Part shown: one piece after another, positions 8,353-14,674 of the stretch | Layout: each line of letters opens with the position of its first letter | Position numbering within the stretch: the stretch's first letter is position 1 | From: Owenweeksia sp. TMED14 | GTDB taxonomy: Bacteria > Bacteroidota > Bacteroidia > Flavobacteriales > Schleiferiaceae | DNA length: 14,674 nt | Direction of reading: 5' to 3' | Assembly (NCBI GenBank): GCA_002167805.1 | Contig: NHBT01000023.1 | Coordinates: 118,423-133,096 of the forward strand | Translations under genes and position numbers: made by a program | The notes under the pieces: model-generated | The model's database searches: none | The model's input: only the letters and a program-made list of their open reading frames with translations | Told to the model about the DNA's origin: nothing

Positions 8353-8373
8353 GATGAAGTAATCGAATATTTG

Positions 8374-8381
8374 TATTTTTG
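8374..8381 (+). promoter_or_regulatory. predicted -7 promoter box before divIC
   Basis: TATTTTTG matches TAnnTTTG exactly and ends 5 bases before the ATG at 8387, again implying a leaderless or near-leaderless transcript. A second, overlapping box with one mismatch (AATATTTG) covers 8366-8373. No clear -33 element is seen at 19-21 bases. The box sits in the 34-base gap after the ABC transporter gene, so read-through from upstream is equally possible. Confidence 0.35.
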
Positions 8382-8386
8382 GAAAC

Positions 8387-8710
8387 ATGGGACGTTTTAA
8401 ATATTTGTTTGAGTCTAAGTGGTTTAAGCGCCTCACAAATAAGTACGTTTTAGCCACACTTTTCTTTTCTTTTTGGATGTTATTCGTAGATAGGAGTTCT
8501 CTTGTGATCCAATCCGAACTTGACTCGAAGCTAAAGGCTTTGAACGATGGAATTAATTTTTATCAAAAAGAATTGACTCATACTGAAAACCAAATTGAAG
8601 CATTATCATCTGATCCCGAGAAATTGGAACGATTTGCACGGGAAACCTATTGGATGCATAAGCCCGGTGAACAGGTGATTTTGGTTGCCCCATTAGATGA
8701 GGAAAAGTGA
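8387..8710 (+). CDS. divIC: septum formation initiator, FtsB/DivIC family
   Basis: A 107-residue bitopic division protein, the usual size of the family. A short cytoplasmic basic N-terminus is followed by one transmembrane helix (about 20-36), a coiled-coil segment (about 40-75) and the family's terminal motif [18 protein letters not shown] (80-97). FtsB/DivIC proteins bridge FtsL and FtsQ/DivIB in the divisome at midcell and help activate septal peptidoglycan synthesis. The stop overlaps the GTG start of the mutase gene by 4 bases (GTGA), so the two are translationally coupled even though their functions are unrelated. From memory, divIC directly ahead of mutA-mutB is a recurrent order in flavobacteria, which supports both calls. 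The paralogue-level name (FtsB versus DivIC) is by convention for this phylum. Confidence 0.9.
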   Translation: MGRFKYLFESKWFKRLTNKYVLATLFFSFWMLFVDRSSLVIQSELDSKLKALNDGINFYQKELTHTENQIEALSSDPEKLERFARETYWMHKPGEQVILVAPLDEEK

Positions 8711-11700
8711 TCAGTGACGAAGTTTTAGTTAATGGTCTGAATTTACCCAGAATAGGAAAGAAAAATGGTGAGACATTCTATTCATGGAAAGGAGCCAAAT
8801 CACCTTTTGATCACAAAAATTTCGTACAAGTCATAGAGGCCGAAAAGGACTTGAATAATTCGAATCAAAGAGCATTAAATGCTTTAAATAATGGAGCATC
8901 CTCACTTCTCATAAAAATTAAAAATAGCGAGGATATTGCTCTGATATTGAAGGATGTTCAATTTGATATCTGTCCGGTTCATATAATGGGCGGAAACAAG
9001 AAAAAAGTTTCGGAGGTGATTCATTCTATGCCAGAAAAACAGAGACCTGAAAAGTGGCATGGCAGCATTTTTAATGAATATTTCAAAAATAAATTCGAAA
9101 ATACCGGAAGATGGAAAAATCAGGATCAAAACTTTTTAGATCAGAATACTAACATTCCTTCAAATGTGAGAACGATTTGTGTGAATACTAAAAATGTTTC
9201 CAGCGCAAATAGCACAGACAAAGTTGCTTTTTCAATACATAACCTAATCATTCAGCTTAATTCCTTAGGGTGGAATCATTCGGGCCGTTGCATAATTTTT
9301 CTCGAATCACAAGAAAATTACCTTGAAACAATTGCAATGGTTCAAGCAATTAGAATTTTATGGAATTCGTGTTTAGAAGAAAATGCTAGGGCAGGGACAA
9401 CGCTATGGATTTGCGGTGAGACTCGAGATAAAAAGTTTAAAAAAAACCCTCCTGAAAAACTTATAGGGCGTAGTTTAGAAGCACAATCTTTATGGCTTGG
9501 AGGCTGTGATGAGATTATCATTCATCCCGTCGCAGAAGGTGAAGAACCGGAACAATGGGCCCGGGATCAATTTCTAATTTTAGCTTATGAAACAAAATTA
9601 TCAGGGCGTAAAGATGTCTTAAAGGGATCTTACTTACTTGATAGCTGGTCAGAAAAACTCGTTTATAAAGCTCAAAAGAAAATCAACTTATTACTTAAAA
9701 ACAATTCCCCTCTAGAAAATAAAATGAATAAGACGAACCGCTTTTCACATGAAGTTGATTCGGCTGGATTAAAACCATTTTTAAGAGGTCCGTACGCTAC
9801 CATGTATACCTCCAGACCCTGGACCATAAGACAATATGCAGGATTTTCAACCGCTGAAGAAAGTAATCTTTTTTATAAGAAGAATCTAAAAGCTGGACAA
9901 AAAGGTTTAAGTGTTGCATTTGATTTAGCCACTCATCGTGGATATGATAGTGACCATCCTCGAGTTCTCGGAGATGTAGGTAAAGCGGGAGTTGCAATTG
10001 ATAGTATTGAAGACATGAAAAGACTTTTTGATGGAATACCCTTAGATAAAATGTCTGTTTCAATGACAATGAATGGTGCTGTTATTCCGATTCTTGCTTT
10101 TTTTATTGCGGCAGGAAAAGAACAAGGAATTAAAATAGAAAAACTTACTGGTACCATTCAAAACGATATTTTGAAAGAATTTATGGTTAGAAATACTTAT
10201 ATATATCCTCCATCTCAAAGTATGACAATTGTTGGAGACATACTCCGATATACGAGCAAAAAAATGCCAAAATTTAATAGCATAAGTGTTTCAGGATATC
10301 ATATGCAAGAAGCTGGAGCTAGTGCAGAAATTGAACTCGCCTACACACTAGCTAACGGAATCGAATACATAAAAACAGGAATTTTAGCAGGATTAAAAAT
10401 TGATGAATTTGCACCTCGAATAAGTTTCTTTTGGGGAATTGGAATGGACTTTATTACCGAAATTGCTAAGCTCAGAGCTGCAAGGGTTTTATGGAGCGAA
10501 ATTGTGGAAAAATTTGGTGCTAAAAACCCAAAAAGTATGGCTTTAAGAGCACATAGTCAAACTAGTGGATGGAGTCTTACAGAACAACAACCATTTAATA
10601 ATATTTCTAGAACATCCTTAGAGGCACTAGCCGCTATCATTGGCGGAACGCAATCACTCCACACAAATGCACTCGATGAGGCGATAGCTCTCCCCACAGA
10701 ATATTCAGCTCAAATAGCTCGTGAAACTCAATTGCACTTGCAATCGAAAATTGGGCTCATTGATTTTATTGATCCGTTTGCTGGGAGTATTGAAGTGGAA
10801 AAAAGAACTTCAGAATTAATAAATAATTCTAAAAGGCTCATGACAGAAATTGAAACCGCCGGAGGGATGACCAAAGCCATTGAAATGGGGGTTCCTAAAA
10901 TTAGGATTGAAGAGTCTGCAGCGCTAAAACAAGCCCAGCTTGATTCAAAAAAAGAAATATTAGTAGGCGTAAATGCATTTAATCAAAGTGAAAAAAAAGA
11001 TATTGAATTCAGAGAAGTAGACAACTCTGAAGTAAGAAAATCACAAATAAATAGAATAAAGAACTTAAAAAAAAATAGAGATGGAGCAGCTGTGAAAGCA
11101 GCACTTTTAAGTTTGAAGAAAGCTGCGGAAACGGGAAAAGGCGGTATCTTAGAAAAAGCAATTATTGCAGCAGAAACAAGAGCTACAATTGGAGAAATAA
11201 GTGATACTTTGGAGTTAGTATTTGGTCGCTATAAGGCACAAAACTCAATTATATCAGGTGTGTATAAAAAAGAAAATGCAAAAGACCCAGCCTTTCAAAA
11301 AGCCAAGAAATTAGCTTCTTTGTTTAAAGAAACTGAAGGCCGTTCTCCAAGAATTTTGATTGCGAAAATGGGACAAGATGGACATGACAGAGGAGCTAAA
11401 GTTGTTGCGTCAAGTTTCGCTGATATTGGATTTGATGTAGATTTAGGGCCATTATTTCAAACACCTGTTGAAACTGCAAAACAAGCTGTTGAAAATGATG
11501 TACATTGGGTTGGAGTATCTTCCTTGGCGGCAGGGCATAAAACTCTAATTCCTGAACTAGCTATGGCTTTAAAAAATTTAAACCGCTCAGATATTCAGAT
11601 AATTGTAGGAGGGGTAGTCCCTAAGGCAGATTATGATTTTTTGTTTAGCAAAGGCGTAGTTGCAATATTTGGTCCTGGAAGCCCTATCTCACAGTCAGCA

Positions 11701-11730
11701 TCAAAAATTTTAAAACTTGCAATAGAATAA
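8707..11730 (+). CDS. methylmalonyl-CoA mutase, small- and large-subunit fusion
   Basis: Adenosylcobalamin-dependent interconversion of (R)-methylmalonyl-CoA and succinyl-CoA, linking propionate and odd-chain or branched carbon to the TCA cycle. The 1007-residue product has two parts. Residues about 1-330 resemble a reduced small subunit (MutA): [16 protein letters not shown] (52-67), [23 protein letters not shown] (about 199-221), [15 protein letters not shown] and [12 protein letters not shown] align by eye with MutA landmarks, but no B12 motif is present. After a linker of about 30 residues, residues about 355-1007 are a complete large subunit: [10 protein letters not shown] with Tyr367, SGYHMQEAG with Tyr531/His532, [14 protein letters not shown], and [13 protein letters not shown]. 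The C-terminal B12-binding domain has Lys887, DGHDRG at 891-896 (axial ligand His893), SSLAAGH and GGVVP. The roughly 85-residue N-terminal arm usual in separate large subunits is missing. Start is GTG at 8707, overlapping divIC by 4 bases; an in-frame ATG at 9724 could start a separate large subunit of 668 residues. meaB follows after 9 bases. Confidence 0.93.
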   Translation: MISDEVLVNGLNLPRIGKKNGETFYSWKGAKSPFDHKNFVQVIEAEKDLNNSNQRALNALNNGASSLLIKIKNSEDIALILKDVQFDICPVHIMGGNKKKVSEVIHSMPEKQRPEKWHGSIFNEYFKNKFENTGRWKNQDQNFLDQNTNIPSNVRTICVNTKNVSSANSTDKVAFSIHNLIIQLNSLGWNHSGRCIIFLESQENYLETIAMVQAIRILWNSCLEENARAGTTLWICGETRDKKFKKNPPEKLIGRSLEAQSLWLGGCDEIIIHPVAEGEEPEQWARDQFLILAYETKLSGRKDVLKGSYLLDSWSEKLVYKAQKKINLLLKNNSPLENKMNKTNRFSHEVDSAGLKPFLRGPYATMYTSRPWTIRQYAGFSTAEESNLFYKKNLKAGQKGLSVAFDLATHRGYDSDHPRVLGDVGKAGVAIDSIEDMKRLFDGIPLDKMSVSMTMNGAVIPILAFFIAAGKEQGIKIEKLTGTIQNDILKEFMVRNTYIYPPSQSMTIVGDILRYTSKKMPKFNSISVSGYHMQEAGASAEIELAYTLANGIEYIKTGILAGLKIDEFAPRISFFWGIGMDFITEIAKLRAARVLWSEIVEKFGAKNPKSMALRAHSQTSGWSLTEQQPFNNISRTSLEALAAIIGGTQSLHTNALDEAIALPTEYSAQIARETQLHLQSKIGLIDFIDPFAGSIEVEKRTSELINNSKRLMTEIETAGGMTKAIEMGVPKIRIEESAALKQAQLDSKKEILVGVNAFNQSEKKDIEFREVDNSEVRKSQINRIKNLKKNRDGAAVKAALLSLKKAAETGKGGILEKAIIAAETRATIGEISDTLELVFGRYKAQNSIISGVYKKENAKDPAFQKAKKLASLFKETEGRSPRILIAKMGQDGHDRGAKVVASSFADIGFDVDLGPLFQTPVETAKQAVENDVHWVGVSSLAAGHKTLIPELAMALKNLNRSDIQIIVGGVVPKADYDFLFSKGVVAIFGPGSPISQSASKILKLAIE

Positions 11731-11739
11731 TTCTCTCGG

Positions 11740-12756
11740 ATGATGTCAATTAACCCGAAACTAAATACGCTACAAAAAAACTCTTTAGATTTAAATACTA
11801 TGAGTAAGGGCATCCAAGATGGTGACCCTACTATGCTATCGCGAGCAATAACATTAATAGAAAGCAGCAAAAATGGTGATAAAGTTTTAGCAAATCAATT
11901 ATTAAATAAATTACCAAAAACTAATGCAAAAACCTATCGAATTGGCATTACTGGTAATCCTGGTGTGGGGAAAAGTTCTTTGATTGAAAAATTAGGAATT
12001 CAATATATAAATAATGGTCACAAAGTTGCGGTTATTGCGTATGATCCCAGTAGCTTAAAAAGTGGAGGTAGTATTCTGGGAGATAAAACACGAATGGAAA
12101 AATTATCACAAAGAAAAGAAGCATTCATCCGCCCTTCACCGTCATCAGGAAATCTTGGTGGTGTTGGAGTCAATACGGAGAAATTAGTCTTCCTCTTTGA
12201 AGCAGCAGGTTATGATCGAATAATAATTGAAACGGTTGGCGTTGGGCAAAATGAAACACTTATTGAAAACTTTGTTGACTGCTTCGTTCTTATTGCATTG
12301 CCAGGTGCGGGAGATGAAATTCAAGGAATAAAAAGAGGCATCATAGAACGTACGGATATTTTAGCTGTGAATAAAGCGGATGGAGATCAAGTAAACTTAG
12401 CTAAGATCGCATTGGGTTTTTATAAAAATGTTCTTCATTTATTCCCACGAAATGACAAATGGATTGTTCCATCTACAGCCATTAGCGCTCAAGAAAATTC
12501 AGGTATTGATGATTTAATTGAACTCATTGAAAAATTTTATCGACATCAATTAATTAAAGGAGCCTTGGAGCATAATCGCAAAGAACAGCTTGAGAAAAAT
12601 TTTGATAAAAATTGGAAGTCAGAAATTTTGAATGATCTGGTCAACAAAAAAACATTTCAAACAGTTATAAAAAAACTCAAAAAAGAAATTCTGGAGGGAA
12701 CTACTACCCCTGAAGAGGCGATTGTTTCCTTAAAGAATAGAGTTTTAAAAAATTAA
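11740..12756 (+). CDS. meaB: methylmalonyl-CoA mutase-associated GTPase MeaB (ArgK family)
   Basis: A 338-residue G3E-type GTPase that protects methylmalonyl-CoA mutase from inactivation and gates adenosylcobalamin loading. Walker A is GNPGVGKSS at 72-80. DPSSLKSGGSILGDKTRM (102-119), RPSPSSGNLGGVG (131-143), ETVGVGQNE (164-172), LPGAGDEIQGIKRG (187-200) and the guanine-specificity motif NKADGD (211-216) follow in family order. The C-terminal helical dimerisation region is present, ending in TTPEEAIVSLKNRV. The family's usual phosphate-loop residue Ala is Val76 and the last Thr is Ser80, both conservative. Two adjacent ATGs (11740, 11743) could serve as start; the first is given. It lies 9 bases after the mutase stop, so mutase and chaperone are almost certainly made from one transcript. 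Its last 4 bases overlap the end of the convergent membrane-protein gene. Confidence 0.96.
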   Translation: MMSINPKLNTLQKNSLDLNTMSKGIQDGDPTMLSRAITLIESSKNGDKVLANQLLNKLPKTNAKTYRIGITGNPGVGKSSLIEKLGIQYINNGHKVAVIAYDPSSLKSGGSILGDKTRMEKLSQRKEAFIRPSPSSGNLGGVGVNTEKLVFLFEAAGYDRIIIETVGVGQNETLIENFVDCFVLIALPGAGDEIQGIKRGIIERTDILAVNKADGDQVNLAKIALGFYKNVLHLFPRNDKWIVPSTAISAQENSGIDDLIELIEKFYRHQLIKGALEHNRKEQLEKNFDKNWKSEILNDLVNKKTFQTVIKKLKKEILEGTTTPEEAIVSLKNRVLKN

Positions 12757-13274
12757 AACTCTTCAATAACCTCTTGGCGAAGATAGCTTAAAGCTGATTT
12801 AGAGGGAAGGTTTTCCATTTTCATACAAGCCTTTAGTATAGCTTTACTTAAATCTGCACCACTGGCTTCTGGAGATAGATCTGCAGATACTGTGTTTACA
12901 ATAGAGGTCATCGTACTTTTTGATGCTACAACCATTTCCCACATTCTATCAGAAACATAAATTTGTTGACTTAAGTTATGTTCAAACTCATTCCTTATGT
13001 TCTGTTGAAGAAGCAAAAGGTATTCTTGATTTGTTAACTTTCCCGCTTTTACGCGAAGTAAAAGAGAGTTAGGGCTAATGCGCTCTAAAAATAATGCCAA
13101 CCTTTCGTATGCTTGCATTCTAATTGGAAGTGATTGTCTTTGCGATGCACGAATTCTTTCACTTTTTCTTCTTTTATCTTCGTTGTCAAGAAAATTTGAC
13201 ATCATTAAATAAACCACTATCAGTATTAAGATAGAAGGAAAAACCGTGCGAAAAGTGTCTAAGAAAATATCCAT
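12753..13274 (-). CDS. conserved membrane-anchored protein of unknown function
   Basis: A 173-residue protein with one N-terminal transmembrane helix (about 10-29, PSILILIVVYLMMSNF), then a charged Lys/Arg/Glu segment (31-45) and a helical cytoplasmic domain. The stretch LPIRMQAYERLALFLERISP (49-68), then IRNEFEHNLSQQIYVSDRMWEM (93-114), is a pattern I recognise from a widespread Bacteroidota family without known function; I believe it is catalogued as DUF7935 but cannot confirm this. No catalytic motif is seen. The second part (SADLSPEASGADLSKAIL) is predicted helical. It is divergently transcribed from the aminotransferase gene across a 45-base gap, and its stop overlaps meaB's by 4 bases (TTAA shared between the two stops). 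A near-consensus -7 box (GATATTTG) ends 4 bases before the ATG. Confidence 0.85.
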   Translation of the reverse strand: MDIFLDTFRTVFPSILILIVVYLMMSNFLDNEDKRRKSERIRASQRQSLPIRMQAYERLALFLERISPNSLLLRVKAGKLTNQEYLLLLQQNIRNEFEHNLSQQIYVSDRMWEMVVASKSTMTSIVNTVSADLSPEASGADLSKAILKACMKMENLPSKSALSYLRQEVIEEF

Positions 13275-13278
13275 GAAA

Positions 13279-13286
13279 CAAATATC
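13279..13286 (-). promoter_or_regulatory. predicted -7 promoter box of the unknown membrane-protein gene
   Basis: On the minus strand GATATTTG matches TAnnTTTG with one mismatch in the first position and ends 4 bases before the ATG at 13274. The opposite strand of the same 45-base gap carries TACTTTTA (13307-13314), a one-mismatch box ending 5 bases before the aminotransferase ATG. Neither has a clear -33 element. The positions are suggestive; activity is inferred. Confidence 0.3.
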
Positions 13287-13319
13287 GCGCTTTTAACCGC
13301 AATTCATACTTTTACACAC

Positions 13320-14501
13320 ATGCTTTTTCTATCAAAACGAATAGATACATTGGAAATCCCGATGACTATTGAAATGACAAAAAAAAGTCGTGTGCTTCAA
13401 GATGCAGGACACGATATAATTAGTCTTAGTCTTGGAGAGCCCGACTTCGACACTCCCGACTTTATAAAAACTGCTGGCAAAGAGGGAATTGATCAAAATT
13501 ATTCGCATTATATGCCAGTTCCAGGATATTTAGATCTTCGCCAAGCAATTTCAAAGAAATTTAAAAGAGACAATAATCTAGATTACCAGCCTAATGAAAT
13601 AATTGTAAGTACTGGAGCTAAGCAGTCAATCGCAAATATTGTCTTAGCAACAGTAAACCCTGGTGATGAAGTAATTATTCCTGCCCCTTATTGGGTGTCA
13701 TATGCTGACTTAGTTACTTTTAACGGAGGAAAAGTTATTTCTCCAAAAGCAGGAGTAGAAAAAGGTTTTAAAATTAGTGCAGTTGAATTAGAAAAGTCTC
13801 TTTCGAATAAAACGCGATTAATGATATTTTCAAGCCCCAATAATCCGAGTGGAGCAATGTATTCAGAAAATGAGCTAAAAGATTTGGTTTCTGTTTTAAA
13901 GAAACATCCACAGGTATGGATTATTAGTGATGAAATTTATGAATACATCCAATATGGAAAAAATCATGTCAGTTTGGCTTCATTACCGGGCATGAAAGAT
14001 CGAGTAGCAACTGTCAACGGTTTATCGAAAGGCTTCGCCATGACAGGTTGGAGAATCGGTTTCATGGGAGCTCCTGAAAAACTAGCTCGCGCATGCGAAA
14101 AAATTCAAAGCCAATTCACAAGTGGTGCATCGAGTATTGGTCAGAGGGCAGCCATTTCAGCTGTTCTAGCCGGACCCCAGAGAGTTGAATACATGGTTAA
14201 AGATTTCACAATTCGAAGAAAAATATTGGGCGATATCTTGAAAGGTGCAAAACATTTAAACTTCATGGAACCTGATGGAGCTTTCTATCTTTTTGTCGAT
14301 GCATCAAAATATTTGAATGCAAAATATAGGAATGCCCTAGATTTATGTATGGCAATACTTGAGGGCGGTGTAGCCTCAGTACCTGGAGAAGCCTTTGGAC
14401 TCGATGGCTACATAAGATTCAGCTTTGCCACCTCAGAAGAAAAACTTAAAGAAGCTGGGGCTCGAATAGTAAAGACTTTAGTCTCAATAAAGCCTAATTA
14501 A
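13320..14501 (+). CDS. pyridoxal-phosphate aspartate aminotransferase, class I (aspartate/prephenate type)
   Basis: A 393-residue fold-type I aminotransferase moving the amino group between aspartate and 2-oxoglutarate, or serving related acceptors such as prephenate. The Schiff-base lysine is Lys237 in NGLSKGFAMTGWRIG. Other cofactor and substrate residues in place are the GAKQS phosphate-binding stretch (99-103), Trp125-type YW in PAPYWVSY, Asn175 in SPNNPSG, Asp204 and Tyr207 in SDEIYEY, Arg245 in the GWR motif and Arg366 in YIRFSFA, which holds the substrate alpha-carboxylate. The start is supported by the family-like N-terminus (LSKRIDTLEIPMTIEMTKK) and SLSLGEPDFDTP near 36-47. This is the thermophilic/1-gamma subgroup pattern rather than the E. 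coli AspC pattern, so no gene symbol is assigned. The next gene appears to begin at the base right after its stop. Confidence 0.94.
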   Translation: MLFLSKRIDTLEIPMTIEMTKKSRVLQDAGHDIISLSLGEPDFDTPDFIKTAGKEGIDQNYSHYMPVPGYLDLRQAISKKFKRDNNLDYQPNEIIVSTGAKQSIANIVLATVNPGDEVIIPAPYWVSYADLVTFNGGKVISPKAGVEKGFKISAVELEKSLSNKTRLMIFSSPNNPSGAMYSENELKDLVSVLKKHPQVWIISDEIYEYIQYGKNHVSLASLPGMKDRVATVNGLSKGFAMTGWRIGFMGAPEKLARACEKIQSQFTSGASSIGQRAAISAVLAGPQRVEYMVKDFTIRRKILGDILKGAKHLNFMEPDGAFYLFVDASKYLNAKYRNALDLCMAILEGGVASVPGEAFGLDGYIRFSFATSEEKLKEAGARIVKTLVSIKPN

Positions 14502-14674
14502 GTGAATGACTCGAATCGTAATTTATTATTTCGAATCCGTGAATGGGTCAACCTAAGAATATACAGCACCAAAAATGTTGTTATCAAAGGACTAAGATAT
14601 ATTAGTGTTCCACTTTCAATATTAGCCTTTGGTTCCCTTATCTATAGTTATGGTTTTTCATTGTCAAGTGACAA
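14502..14674 (+). CDS. N-terminal fragment of a membrane protein, possibly TrkH-type potassium transporter
   Basis: An open frame runs from a GTG directly after the aminotransferase stop to the window end, giving 57 residues with no stop. After a polar, basic start (NDSNRNLLFRIREWVNLRIY) comes STKNVVIKGLRYISV and a hydrophobic helix PLSILAFGSLIYSYGFSL. The arrangement (basic N-terminus, 'LRYIS', helix ending in YGF) recalls the first helix of Bacteroidota TrkH-family potassium uptake proteins, but this is a weak resemblance from a short piece. An ATG at 14506 in another frame stops after 16 codons and is not a better choice. The zero-base spacing suggests cotranscription with the aminotransferase gene. 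Confidence 0.5.
   Translation, partial: MNDSNRNLLFRIREWVNLRIYSTKNVVIKGLRYISVPLSILAFGSLIYSYGFSLSSD

Noticed and set aside
8707..9720. The mutase could be an IcmF-type fusion, in which a B12 domain and a G-protein domain precede the mutase barrel.
   Set aside because: The N-terminal part has no DxHxxG B12 motif and no Walker A or NKxD motif; the B12 domain is at the C-terminus and the G protein is the separate meaB gene.
14462..14537. TCGAAT repeated at 14462, 14511 and 14531 (the last two 20 bases apart), as a possible operator.
   Set aside because: The copies are short, lie in coding sequence and do not form an inverted pair; chance is the simplest explanation.

Overview
The window is AT-rich, densely packed bacterial chromosome. 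It most likely comes from a marine member of the Bacteroidota, probably Flavobacteriales or a relative; this is inferred, not tested. The evidence is an L34 protein of the Bacteroidota type, TAnnTTTG-type -7 promoter boxes, start codons without clear Shine-Dalgarno sequences, a CarB of about 950 residues that lacks the usual C-terminal allosteric domain, a YfhO-type membrane protein, and a divIC gene directly ahead of methylmalonyl-CoA mutase. No mobile element, CRISPR array, tRNA or rRNA is visible, and no gap between genes exceeds 100 bases.

Layout. Bases 1-1790 (+) hold the 3' end of a YfhO-type membrane protein gene followed by a GT-B glycosyltransferase, probably a surface-glycan pair. 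Bases 1798-4901 (-) hold rpmH (ribosomal protein L34), a strong intrinsic terminator, then carB. A 76-base divergent promoter region leads to a three-gene (+) operon at 4978-8352: short-chain dehydrogenase, 2-oxoglutarate/Fe(II) oxygenase and ABC exporter, joined by a 4-base overlap and a 1-base gap. Next comes 8387-12756 (+): divIC, a fused methylmalonyl-CoA mutase, and meaB. A conserved membrane protein of unknown function (12753-13274, -) meets meaB tail to tail and diverges from an aspartate-type aminotransferase (13320-14501, +). That gene abuts the start of a membrane protein cut off by the window end, possibly a TrkH-type potassium transporter.

The most notable item is the mutase. One 1007-residue reading frame joins a shrunken, cofactor-free small-subunit-like half (about 1-330) to a complete catalytic large subunit with its B12-binding domain (about 355-1007). 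In the relatives I know, these are two separate adjacent genes, mutA and mutB. With the downstream MeaB G-protein chaperone this forms a compact B12-dependent methylmalonyl-CoA/succinyl-CoA isomerisation module. Other points of interest are the coupled SDR-oxygenase-exporter operon, the short CarB, and several -7 promoter boxes only 4-5 bases before start codons, which suggests leaderless mRNAs.
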